The notes beneath the pieces were generated by a model, which saw nothing but the letters and a program-made list of their open reading frames with translations, searched no databases and had not been told where the DNA came from. From positions 62,001-126,000 of the forward strand of contig CP064985.1 in assembly GCA_016699675.1 (NCBI GenBank): a stretch of DNA of 64,000 bases, read 5' to 3'. Of this stretch, positions 16,991 through 24,150 are shown one piece after another (the stretch's first letter is position 1; each line of letters begins with the position of its first letter). This DNA comes from Austwickia sp. (GTDB lineage Bacteria > Actinomycetota > Actinomycetes > Actinomycetales > Dermatophilaceae). The translations under genes were made by a program, and so were the position numbers.

Positions 16991-18055
16991 ATGTCCGCGC
17001 CGCACCCGCCGTACGACGTGCCGGCGACCGCCCCGGAGCTGACCGTCGTGGTCCCCGTCTACAACGAGGAGCAGGTGCTGCCGCTCCTCGTGGCGCGGCT
17101 GCGGCCAGTGCTGACCGCGATCGGCGCGAGCTACGAGGTGCTGGCGGTCGATGACGGGTCCACGGACGACTCGCCGGTGCTGCTGCAGCGCTACCGGCGC
17201 GAGTGGCCGCAGCTGCGGGTCGTGCGACTGCGCGCGAACGCCGGCCATCAGGCGGCGATCTCGGCCGGGCTGGGGCGGGCGCGGGGCGCGTACGTCGTCA
17301 CGATCGACGCCGACCTGCAAGACCCGCCCGAGGTGATCGCGACGATGCTCGAGGTGGCGCGGAACGAGGACGTGGACGTCGTGTACGGCGTGCGGGCGGA
17401 CCGCAGCTCCGACACCGCGTTCAAGCGCTCGACCGCGCAGGCCTACTACCGGGTGATGCGGGGCGTGACCGGGCGTCGCGTGATGGACCAGGCCGGCGAC
17501 TTCCGGCTGATGAGCCGCGCCACGGTCGAGGCCGTGAACGCACTGCCCGAGCAGCATCGGGTGCTGCGCCTCGTCGTACCGACGCTCGCCTTTCCGAGCG
17601 CCGCGGTCCCCTATGAGCGCGAGGCCCGCGCGGCGGGCACCTCCAAGTACCCCCTGCGCACGATGATCGGGCTCACCGTTGACTCCCTGACCGGGCACTC
17701 GATGGCGCCGCTGCGGCTAGCGACCTGGTGCGGGCTGCTCGGTGGGGTCGCGGCGCTCGGCGTGCTCGCCTACGCGCTGATCGCGCGGGCGATGGGCGCG
17801 GTCGTTGCGGGGTGGACGTCCACGGTGGTCGCGGTGTCGGCGGTCGGGGCCGTGCAGCTGCTCTGCCTGGGGGTGTTGGGCGAGTACGTCGGGCGGATGT
17901 ACACGATGCTGCAGCGGCGCCCGTCGTACTACGTCGCCTACGACTCCCTCGAGCCGCCCGGCCGCGGCGGGGCGAACGAGGGCCCCGGCACGCCCGCAGC
18001 GGCCGCCCGCCCCGCGATCACCGACGAGGCCCCGGCCGGTCAGCCGCGGATCTGA
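16991..18055 (+). CDS. Family 2 glycosyltransferase with two C-terminal membrane helices
   Basis: GtrB/DPM1-like enzyme that probably loads a sugar onto polyprenyl phosphate at the membrane. In 354 residues the GT-A domain shows VVVPVYNEEQVLPLL, the nucleotide-binding VDDGSTDDSP and the metal site DADLQDPPEV. Two hydrophobic segments at about 240-300 match the two membrane helices of this subfamily (LGEYVGRMY motif at the end). The tail of about 40 residues is Pro/Ala/Gly-rich. The 3' end overlaps the convergent GNAT-ProA gene by 16 bases, with no terminator between. Confidence 0.9.
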   Translation: MSAPHPPYDVPATAPELTVVVPVYNEEQVLPLLVARLRPVLTAIGASYEVLAVDDGSTDDSPVLLQRYRREWPQLRVVRLRANAGHQAAISAGLGRARGAYVVTIDADLQDPPEVIATMLEVARNEDVDVVYGVRADRSSDTAFKRSTAQAYYRVMRGVTGRRVMDQAGDFRLMSRATVEAVNALPEQHRVLRLVVPTLAFPSAAVPYEREARAAGTSKYPLRTMIGLTVDSLTGHSMAPLRLATWCGLLGGVAALGVLAYALIARAMGAVVAGWTSTVVAVSAVGAVQLLCLGVLGEYVGRMYTMLQRRPSYYVAYDSLEPPGRGGANEGPGTPAAAARPAITDEAPAGQPRI

Positions 18056-19920
18056 CCGTCCCCGTCCACGATCCACTTGGTGCTGGTCAGCTCCGGCAGA
18101 CCCATCGGCCCGCGGGCGTGCAGCTTCTGGGTGCTGATCCCGATCTCGGCGCCGAACCCGAACTCGCCGCCGTCGGTGAACCGGGTGCTGGCGTTGACGA
18201 TCACCACGGCGGCGTCGACCTCGGCCGTCCACCGGCGCGCGGCCGCGCGGTTCTCGGTGACGATCGCCTCGGTGTGCCCGCTCGACCAGCGCGCGACGTG
18301 CTCCATCGCGGCGTCGATCGACGGGACGACGCGCACGGCCATCTCCAGGCCGTGGTACTCGGTGGCCCAGTCCTCGTCCGTCGCCTCGGTCATCGACACC
18401 CCCGCTGCGTCGGCCGCGTCGCGCGCGTCGGCGTCACCGTGCAGCACGACGCCCGCCGCGGCCAGCGCCGGCAGCACCTCGGGCAGGAACCGGGCGGCGA
18501 TGGCCTCGTGCACCAGCAGCGTCTCCGCCGCGTTGCACACGCTCGGCCGCTGGGTCTTGGCGTTGAGCACGATGTCGAGCGCCTTGTCGAGGTTGGCGTG
18601 CAGGTCCACGTAGACGTGCACGTTGCCGCTGCCGGTCTCGATGACCGGCACCGTGGAGTTGGTGACGACCGAGGCGATCAGGTCCGCGCCGCCCCGCGGC
18701 ACGATGACGTCGACCAGGCCGCGCGCCTTCATCAGCGAGGTCGCCTCGCTGCGATCGCCGTCGAGCAGCGCCACCGCGTCCGCCGGCAGGCCCGCCCGGT
18801 CCAGGGCGGCGCGCAGGACGGCGACGAGCGCGCGGTTGCTGTCCGCGGCGGCGGACCCGCCGCGCAGGATCACCGCGTTGCCGCTCTTCAGGGACAGCGC
18901 CGCAGCGTCCGCGGTCACATTGGGGCGGGCCTCGTAGATCATGCCCACCACCCCGAAGGGGACCCGGACCTGCTTGATCTGCAACCCGTTCGGCATCGTC
19001 GAACCACGGACCACCTGACCGACGGGGTCGGGCAGCGCGGCGACTTGGCGAACGGCGTCGGCGATCGCCCACACCCGGTCCTCGGTCAGGCTCAGCCGGT
19101 CCACCGTGCTCTCGGACGTCCCCGCCGCGCGAGCGCGCTCGACGTCGCGGGCGTTGGCCTCCAGGATCTCGCCCATGTGGGCCTGCAGCGCATCGGCCAT
19201 CGCGTGCAGCGCGCGGTCCTTCTCCCCCGTCGTGGCCACGGCCAGCCGCCGCGCGGCGACGCGGGCAGCCTCCCCGGCATGCCGTACGCCGGGGGCCAGG
19301 GTGGCCGTCAGGCCGGCGCGGGCCGGCGGCACATCGGGCTCGGCCGGCTGCGCCTGCGCCGCCGCCTCGCCGGTGGACACCATGAGGGGCGCGGTCAACG
19401 GGTCCACGGGCATGCCCGTCGAGAGCGCATCGGTGCGCCGGATCATCCGCAGCATGAAGGGGTGGAAGCCGGAGCGCTCGTAGAGCCGCTGCGCGTCGTC
19501 GTTGACGGCCAGCACGTCGAGCGACCAGTACGAGATCTCGCGCTTCTCCAGCTCCTTGCGGCAGGCCTCGATGAGCTGGGTGCCCAGCCCCTCCCCGCGG
19601 GCCTCCTCGCTGACCGCCAGGGACTCCAGCTCGCCGAACCGCTCCCCCATGTCGAAGGCCGAGCCGGACGCGGTGAACTTCACCGCGGCATAGCCGACGA
19701 TCTTGTCGTCCTGCTCGGGGTCGGTGGCGAGGAAGAGCATCCCCGCGCCCTCGTTGAGCCACATGTGGTATTCGTCGTGGCGCCGCGCCCAGGCCTCGTT
19801 GGGATCGCGCACCGGGAAGTCGGCGCTGGCGAGCCGCACGTAGGACTGCAGCATCGCCTTCCAGAACGGCTTCACCCTGGGCAGGTCGCGGATGTGCGCG
19901 CGGGCGATGACGTACGACAT
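18040..19920 (-). CDS. proA: GNAT acetyltransferase fused to gamma-glutamyl phosphate reductase
   Basis: One uninterrupted frame of 626 residues. Residues about 1-165 are a GNAT domain, with the acetyl-CoA loop EARGEGLGTQLIEA and the LYERSGFHPF end. An Ala/Pro-rich linker (166-205) joins it to a full-length ProA (about 208-626), which reduces glutamyl-5-phosphate to the semialdehyde in proline synthesis; its catalytic Cys462 sits in SVCNAAETLLVH. An in-frame ATG at residue 180 has no Shine-Dalgarno, so separate expression of ProA is not indicated. The -10 box TAGTTT six bases before the ATG suggests a leaderless transcript separate from proB. The acetyl acceptor is unknown. Confidence 0.9.
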   Translation of the reverse strand: MSYVIARAHIRDLPRVKPFWKAMLQSYVRLASADFPVRDPNEAWARRHDEYHMWLNEGAGMLFLATDPEQDDKIVGYAAVKFTASGSAFDMGERFGELESLAVSEEARGEGLGTQLIEACRKELEKREISYWSLDVLAVNDDAQRLYERSGFHPFMLRMIRRTDALSTGMPVDPLTAPLMVSTGEAAAQAQPAEPDVPPARAGLTATLAPGVRHAGEAARVAARRLAVATTGEKDRALHAMADALQAHMGEILEANARDVERARAAGTSESTVDRLSLTEDRVWAIADAVRQVAALPDPVGQVVRGSTMPNGLQIKQVRVPFGVVGMIYEARPNVTADAAALSLKSGNAVILRGGSAAADSNRALVAVLRAALDRAGLPADAVALLDGDRSEATSLMKARGLVDVIVPRGGADLIASVVTNSTVPVIETGSGNVHVYVDLHANLDKALDIVLNAKTQRPSVCNAAETLLVHEAIAARFLPEVLPALAAAGVVLHGDADARDAADAAGVSMTEATDEDWATEYHGLEMAVRVVPSIDAAMEHVARWSSGHTEAIVTENRAAARRWTAEVDAAVVIVNASTRFTDGGEFGFGAEIGISTQKLHARGPMGLPELTSTKWIVDGDGQIRG

Positions 19921-19926
19921 GGCACG

Positions 19927-19932
19927 AAACTA
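19927..19932 (-). promoter_or_regulatory. -10 box, leaderless start at 19920
   Basis: TAGTTT on the minus strand, six bases before the ATG of the GNAT-ProA gene. It indicates that the fusion gene has its own promoter in the 126-bp gap after proB and that translation begins at the GNAT domain. Confidence 0.5.
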
Positions 19933-20046
19933 GCCTGGCCGCCCGGCCCCCGGGCGAGCGGGTGCGGCCACGTGCGGCCAGACCACCGGGCGTGCGCCGG
20001 GCGGCCTCGGGGCGGCCTCCGGGCGGCCGTCGACCGCGGCCCGCGG

Positions 20047-21183
20047 CTACAACAGCACCAGGTAGTCCCGATTGACCACGTCGCGGGCGTACTGCGGCCC
20101 CAACACCTCGCCCAGCCACCGGGTGCTGCGCCCCAGCAGCCTGGGCAGCTCGTCGCTGGAGTACGCGACCAGCCCGCGAGCCACCGCCGTCCCGTTGCGC
20201 CCCACCAGCTCCACGGGCGCGCCCTCGCCGAACTCGCCCTCGACGGCGACGATCCCCGCGGGCAGCAGCGAGGCCCGCCCGCCCAACACCGCCGTCACCG
20301 CACCGTCGTCGAGGATGAGACGGCCCTCGGGCTCGCTGGCGTGGGCCAGCCACAGGCGCTTGCTGGAGGGCCGCCGCCCGCGCGGCGCGAACAGCGTCCC
20401 CACGTTCGCGCCGGCCAGCGCCGCGGCGACGTCGGCGGCCGCGGCGAGCAGGGTCGGTACGCCGGCGCCGGTGGCGATCCGGGCCGCCTCGACCTTGGTG
20501 ACCATTCCCCCGGTGCCGATGCCGCTGCCGGTGCCGCCGATGCGCACCCCGACCAGGTCGGCCTCCGTGCCGATGAAGGGCAGCCGGCTGCTGCCAGGCT
20601 CTGCCGGCGGCCCGTCGTACAGCGCGTCGGTGTCGGTGAGCAGCACCATCGCGTCGGCGCGGACGAGGTGCGCCACCAGCGCGGCGAGCCGGTCGTTGTC
20701 GCCGAACCGGATCTCGTCGGTCGCGACCGCATCGTTCTCGTTGACGACGGGGACCACGCCGAGGCGCAGCAGCCGCACGAGGGCGCGCCGGGCGTTGACG
20801 TAGTGCTGGCCGCGGTTGAGGTCCGCCGCGGTGAGGAGCACCTGGCCGGCGGTGAGGCCGTGCCTGCCGAAGGCCTCGGTGTAGGCCGCGACGAGGGCAC
20901 CCTGGCCCACGCTGGCCGCGGCCTGCTGGGTGGCGAGGTCCCGCGGCCGCGCCGCCAGCCCGAGGGGGATGATGCCGGCGGCGATCGCGCCGGAGGAGAC
21001 GAGGACGACCTCGGCGCCGGCGAGCCGCCGGTGCGCCAGGGCGTCCGCGAGGGCGCCGAGCCGGTCCCGGTCGAGGATGCCGGCGGCGTTGGTGAGGGAG
21101 GACGAGCCCACCTTGACGACGAGGCGATGGGCGGTGGCGACTGCGCTTCGTACGGCAGCGGGTCCGGCCTGCAGCAGTGTCAC
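20047..21183 (-). CDS. proB: Glutamate 5-kinase
   Basis: First enzyme of proline synthesis; phosphorylates glutamate and is normally feedback-inhibited by proline. The 378-residue protein has the amino-acid-kinase motifs VVKVGSSSLTN, LVSSGAIAAG, NENDAVATDEIRFGDND and GIGTGGMVTKVEAA. A C-terminal PUA domain occupies about 285-370. The start is a GTG at 21183, preceded by TATCCT at six bases (leaderless type) and no Shine-Dalgarno. The product feeds the GNAT-ProA enzyme encoded next. Confidence 0.97.
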   Translation of the reverse strand: MTLLQAGPAAVRSAVATAHRLVVKVGSSSLTNAAGILDRDRLGALADALAHRRLAGAEVVLVSSGAIAAGIIPLGLAARPRDLATQQAAASVGQGALVAAYTEAFGRHGLTAGQVLLTAADLNRGQHYVNARRALVRLLRLGVVPVVNENDAVATDEIRFGDNDRLAALVAHLVRADAMVLLTDTDALYDGPPAEPGSSRLPFIGTEADLVGVRIGGTGSGIGTGGMVTKVEAARIATGAGVPTLLAAAADVAAALAGANVGTLFAPRGRRPSSKRLWLAHASEPEGRLILDDGAVTAVLGGRASLLPAGIVAVEGEFGEGAPVELVGRNGTAVARGLVAYSSDELPRLLGRSTRWLGEVLGPQYARDVVNRDYLVLL

Positions 21184-21189
21184 CCGGTC

Positions 21190-21195
21190 AGGATA
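21190..21195 (-). promoter_or_regulatory. -10 box, leaderless start at 21183
   Basis: TATCCT on the minus strand, six bases before the GTG of proB. Confidence 0.55.
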
Positions 21196-21215
21196 GGTGA
21201 CGCGGCGGACTGCGC

Positions 21216-21590
21216 TCAGCGCCCCCGGCTGGACAGGTAGGCGACGGCCCGGGTGAAGTTGGCTCCCGCGAACGGGTGGACCGGGACGCCCAGCGCCGCG
21301 AGCCGCACCTGGGTGCGCTGCAGGTAGCCCACCGAGATCGCCTGCTCGGCCGGGAGGACGCCGGAACGGCGATCCACCGCGATCTGCATGGCGAAGGCGG
21401 ACAGGGGCCGCTCCTGGGGCGTCTGGCCCCGCTGGATCCCCTCGCCCGTCACGGCCCGGATCAGCTCGCGATCGGCGTCGGTGAGGTGATCGAGGTCGCT
21501 GCGAAACGCCTCGCGGACGAGGGCGGCGCGAGCGGCGGTGTCCGCCCGCAGCACACTTCGTTGGTTCACCTCAGTAACGGTGACGGTCAT
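21216..21590 (-). CDS. Hypothetical protein, 124 residues
   Basis: Not recognised. The product is soluble, has no signal peptide and is mostly predicted helical, with an acidic/Arg-rich first half (LVREAFRSDLDHLTDADREL). The gene is supported by GGGGAGGATG just upstream of the ATG and by codon use like its neighbours. It lies alone between proB and obg, with 162 bp to obg. The imperfect palindrome GTGAACGTTCGTCAC at 21644-21658, 54 bases upstream, could be an operator. Confidence 0.6.
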   Translation of the reverse strand: MTVTVTEVNQRSVLRADTAARAALVREAFRSDLDHLTDADRELIRAVTGEGIQRGQTPQERPLSAFAMQIAVDRRSGVLPAEQAISVGYLQRTQVRLAALGVPVHPFAGANFTRAVAYLSSRGR

Positions 21591-21643
21591 CGCATCCTCC
21601 CCTGGGGACTGGAGAGCTGGGAAACAGGGCTAACCCCTTTATG

Positions 21644-21658
21644 GTGAACGTTCGTCAC
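21644..21658. promoter_or_regulatory. Imperfect palindrome upstream of the 124-residue gene
   Basis: GTGAACGTTCGTCAC has arms matching at five of seven positions. It lies between the obg stop and the start at 21590. The stretch is richer in A and T than its surroundings, as expected for a promoter region, but I see no convincing -10/-35 pair. Confidence 0.3.
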
Positions 21659-21752
21659 GAAGTGTGCCCGGGACGAAGGTCGCCCGTCGTGGCCTTGCTC
21701 ACATCGGCGGCAGCACCGCGCGCCGGGCGGTGCGTTGGCGCGCGGCGAGCGG

Positions 21753-23279
21753 TCAGGATTCGCCGGCGTCCGTCCAGTGCCCCGCCTGGCGTTCGGCGGC
21801 GAGCTCGTCGCGGGCGGCCTGCTTGGCGGCGCGGCGGGCGTCGTAGTCCTCGCGCTTGGCCCCCCGGGTGGGGCGGGAGTGGTCGTCCAGGCGCGGGTCG
21901 GTGCCGCGACGGCCGAGCAGCTCGGCTCCCGCCGACAGGGTCGGCTCCCAGTCGAAGACGACCGAGTCCTCCTCGGGACCGATGAGCACCGTCGAGCCCG
22001 CGACGGCGCCCGCGGCGAACAGCGCGTCCTCGACGCCGGCGCGGGCCAGGCGGTCCGCGAGATAGCCGACCGCCTCGTCGTTGGCGAAGTCCGTCTGCCG
22101 GACCCAGCGCGAGGGGCGCTCGCCGAGAACGCGGTACGCCGTGCCCTCGGGCGTCTCGACGCGGCGGACCTCGAAGCCCTCGTCGTCCACGGCCACCGGC
22201 CGGACGACGACGCGGCGCCGCGGGGCGTCGTCCTGGTCCAGGGCGTGCTGCGCCCGCGCCTGCGCCACGTGTCGGGCCAGTGCGAACGACAGCTCCCGCA
22301 GCCCGGTGCGGGCCACCGCGGACACGACGTACACCTCCAGGCCGCGCTCCTCCAGGTCCGGCCGGACGAGCTCCGCCAGCTCGCGGGCCTCCGGGACGTC
22401 GGCCTTGTTGAGCACGACGATGCGGGTGCGTTCGGCCAGGGGCCGGCCGCCGAGGGCCTCGTCGGGGACGTACTGGCGCAGCTCGTGCTCGATGACGTCG
22501 AGGTCCGTGAGCGGGTCGCGGCCGGGCTCCAGCGTGGCGCAGTCGACCACGTGCACGAGCACGGAGCACCGCTCGACGTGGCGCAGGAACTCCAGGCCGA
22601 GGCCCTTGCCCTCGTGCGCGCCGGGGATGAGGCCCGGGACGTCGGCGACCGTGAATCGCTCGTCCCCCGCGGTGACGACCCCGAGGTTGGGCACGAGGGT
22701 GGTGAAGGGGTAGTCGGCGATTTTCGGACGGGCGGCGGACAGCACCGAGACCAGCGAGGACTTGCCCGCGCTGGGGAAGCCGATGAGCGCCACGTCGGCG
22801 AGGGTCTTCAGCTCCAGCACGATGTCCAGCTCGTCGCCGGGCTCGCCGAGCAACGCGAAGCCGGGCGCCTTGCGGCGCGGGCTGGCGAGCGCCTTGTTGC
22901 CGAGGCCGCCGCGGCCGCCGCGGGCGACGACGTACGCGGTGCCCTCCCCCACCAGATCCGCGAGCACGCGGCCCGCGCGGTCCTTGACGACGGTGCCATT
23001 GGGCACGGGCAGGACCAGCGACTCGCCGGCGCCGCCGTTGCGCTCCTCGCCCTCGCCGGGGCGGCCGTTGGCGGCCCGGCGGTGGGGGCTGTGGTGGTAC
23101 TCCAGCAGGGTCGTGACCTGCGGGTCCACCCGGATGATGACATCGCCGCCGTGCCCGCCGTTGCCGCCGTCCGGGCCGCCCAGGGGCTTGAACTTCTCGC
23201 GGTGCACGGAGGCGCAGCCGTGCCCGCCCTTGCCGGCGGCCACGGTCAGCGCGACGCGGTCGACGAAGTTCGCGCCCAT
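21753..23279 (-). CDS. obg: GTPase Obg (CgtA)
   Basis: Essential GTPase acting in 50S subunit assembly. The 508-residue protein has the glycine-rich Obg fold (about 1-160, e.g. GGPDGGNGGHGGDVII), the G domain with G1 GFPSAGKSS, G3 DVPGLIPGAHEGKGLG and G4 NKAD, and the OCT domain (about 340-430). The last 60 residues are a charged tail seen in actinobacterial Obg. It is the third gene after rplU and rpmA, but a strong hairpin lies between it and rpmA, so its expression is probably reduced or separate. Confidence 0.97.
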   Translation of the reverse strand: MGANFVDRVALTVAAGKGGHGCASVHREKFKPLGGPDGGNGGHGGDVIIRVDPQVTTLLEYHHSPHRRAANGRPGEGEERNGGAGESLVLPVPNGTVVKDRAGRVLADLVGEGTAYVVARGGRGGLGNKALASPRRKAPGFALLGEPGDELDIVLELKTLADVALIGFPSAGKSSLVSVLSAARPKIADYPFTTLVPNLGVVTAGDERFTVADVPGLIPGAHEGKGLGLEFLRHVERCSVLVHVVDCATLEPGRDPLTDLDVIEHELRQYVPDEALGGRPLAERTRIVVLNKADVPEARELAELVRPDLEERGLEVYVVSAVARTGLRELSFALARHVAQARAQHALDQDDAPRRRVVVRPVAVDDEGFEVRRVETPEGTAYRVLGERPSRWVRQTDFANDEAVGYLADRLARAGVEDALFAAGAVAGSTVLIGPEEDSVVFDWEPTLSAGAELLGRRGTDPRLDDHSRPTRGAKREDYDARRAAKQAARDELAAERQAGHWTDAGES

Positions 23280-23328
23280 CAGGTCAGGATCTCTCTGTCG
23301 GAACTGCCGGAACTACCGGGGAAAACGC

Positions 23329-23358
23329 CGAGGGGTGGGCGTTGCCGCCCACCCCTCG
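23329..23358 (-). terminator. Hairpin terminator after rpmA
   Basis: A perfect 13-bp stem (CGAGGGGTGGGCG and its complement) with a four-base loop. On the minus strand it is followed by GCGTTTTCC, a short T run. It lies 20 bases after the rpmA stop and 50 bases before the obg start. Confidence 0.8.
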
Positions 23359-23378
23359 CGCGCGAAACTCGGACGTGC

Positions 23379-23639
23379 TCAGGCCGTCTCGGCCGGCACG
23401 ATGTTGACGGTCTTGCGACCCCGCTTGGTGCCGAACTGGACCGCACCGGCGGACAGCGCGAACAGCGTGTCGTCGCCGCCGCGGCCGACGTTCTCGCCGG
23501 GGTGGAAGTGGGTGCCGCGCTGGCGGACGAGGATCTCGCCCGCGTTGACGACCTGGCCGCCGAACCGCTTGACGCCCAGGAACTGGGGGTTGGAGTCGCG
23601 GCCGTTCCGCGAGCTGCTCGCACCCTTCTTGTGTGCCAT
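23379..23639 (-). CDS. rpmA: 50S ribosomal protein L27
   Basis: Ribosomal protein close to the peptidyl-transferase centre. The 86-residue product starts MAHKKGASSSRNGRDS and contains LGVKRFGGQVVNAGEILVRQ and GTHFHPGENVGRGGDDTLFA, which are diagnostic of L27. No N-terminal extension for protease processing, as found in Firmicutes, is present. It lies 48 bases downstream of rplU and is followed by a terminator hairpin. Confidence 0.98.
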   Translation of the reverse strand: MAHKKGASSSRNGRDSNPQFLGVKRFGGQVVNAGEILVRQRGTHFHPGENVGRGGDDTLFALSAGAVQFGTKRGRKTVNIVPAETA

Positions 23640-23687
23640 GTCAGTGTCTGCCTTTGCTCTGGTGGGTCAGGCTCGTCGCGTCGGGCC

Positions 23688-23996
23688 TCAGGCCTCGATC
23701 GCGGTGACCTTGATCTGGGTGGTCGGCTGGCGGTGCCCCTGGCGCTTGCGGTAGCCCGTCTTGTTCTTGTACTTCAGGATGGTGATCTTGGGGCCCTTGG
23801 TCGCCTTCACGACCTCGGCCGTCACCTTCACCTTGGCCAGCTTCGCCGCCTCGGTGGTGACCGTCCCACCGTCCACGAGCATCAGCGGGGTGAGGTCAAC
23901 GGCGGCACCCGGCTGGGCGTCCACCTTGTCGACGATGAGAACGTCCCCCACGGACACCTTCTCCTGGCGGCCGCCGGCGCGAACGATCGCGTACAC
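23688..23996 (-). CDS. rplU: 50S ribosomal protein L21
   Basis: Structural protein of the large ribosomal subunit. The 102-residue product begins MYAIVRAGGRQEKVSVGDV and ends with the L21 signature KYKNKTGYRKRQGHRQPTT. The start is GTG with AAGGAGAG upstream. A promoter (TTGGGT, 18 bp, TAAGCT) is seen about 90 bases upstream, so rplU and rpmA are transcribed from their own start rather than only from rne. Confidence 0.98.
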   Translation of the reverse strand: MYAIVRAGGRQEKVSVGDVLIVDKVDAQPGAAVDLTPLMLVDGGTVTTEAAKLAKVKVTAEVVKATKGPKITILKYKNKTGYRKRQGHRQPTTQIKVTAIEA

Positions 23997-24089
23997 GTTG
24001 AACCCACTCTCCTTGACGCTGCTTTAGATTCGGCGCTTCTTCGGAACCGGCCCGGCGCGTGCGGGGCACGGTGAGCGCACCGACGACCT

Positions 24090-24119
24090 AGCTTACGGGA
24101 CGCCGCCGAGCAGACCCAA
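24090..24119 (-). promoter_or_regulatory. Promoter of rplU-rpmA
   Basis: TTGGGT (24119-24114) and TAAGCT (24095-24090) on the minus strand with an 18-bp spacer. A CGGTG-AGCG-CACCG hairpin (24069-24082) lies near the expected transcript start and could be the first element of a structured leader of about 87 bases. Confidence 0.5.
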
Positions 24120-24150
24120 ATCCCCTCGGCACCGCCCGGTCCGAATCGCA

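Noticed and set aside
19336..19383. Separate proA gene starting at the in-frame ATG at residue 180 of the fusion
   Set aside because: There is no Shine-Dalgarno and no stop codon between the domains, and the only promoter signal lies before the GNAT domain.
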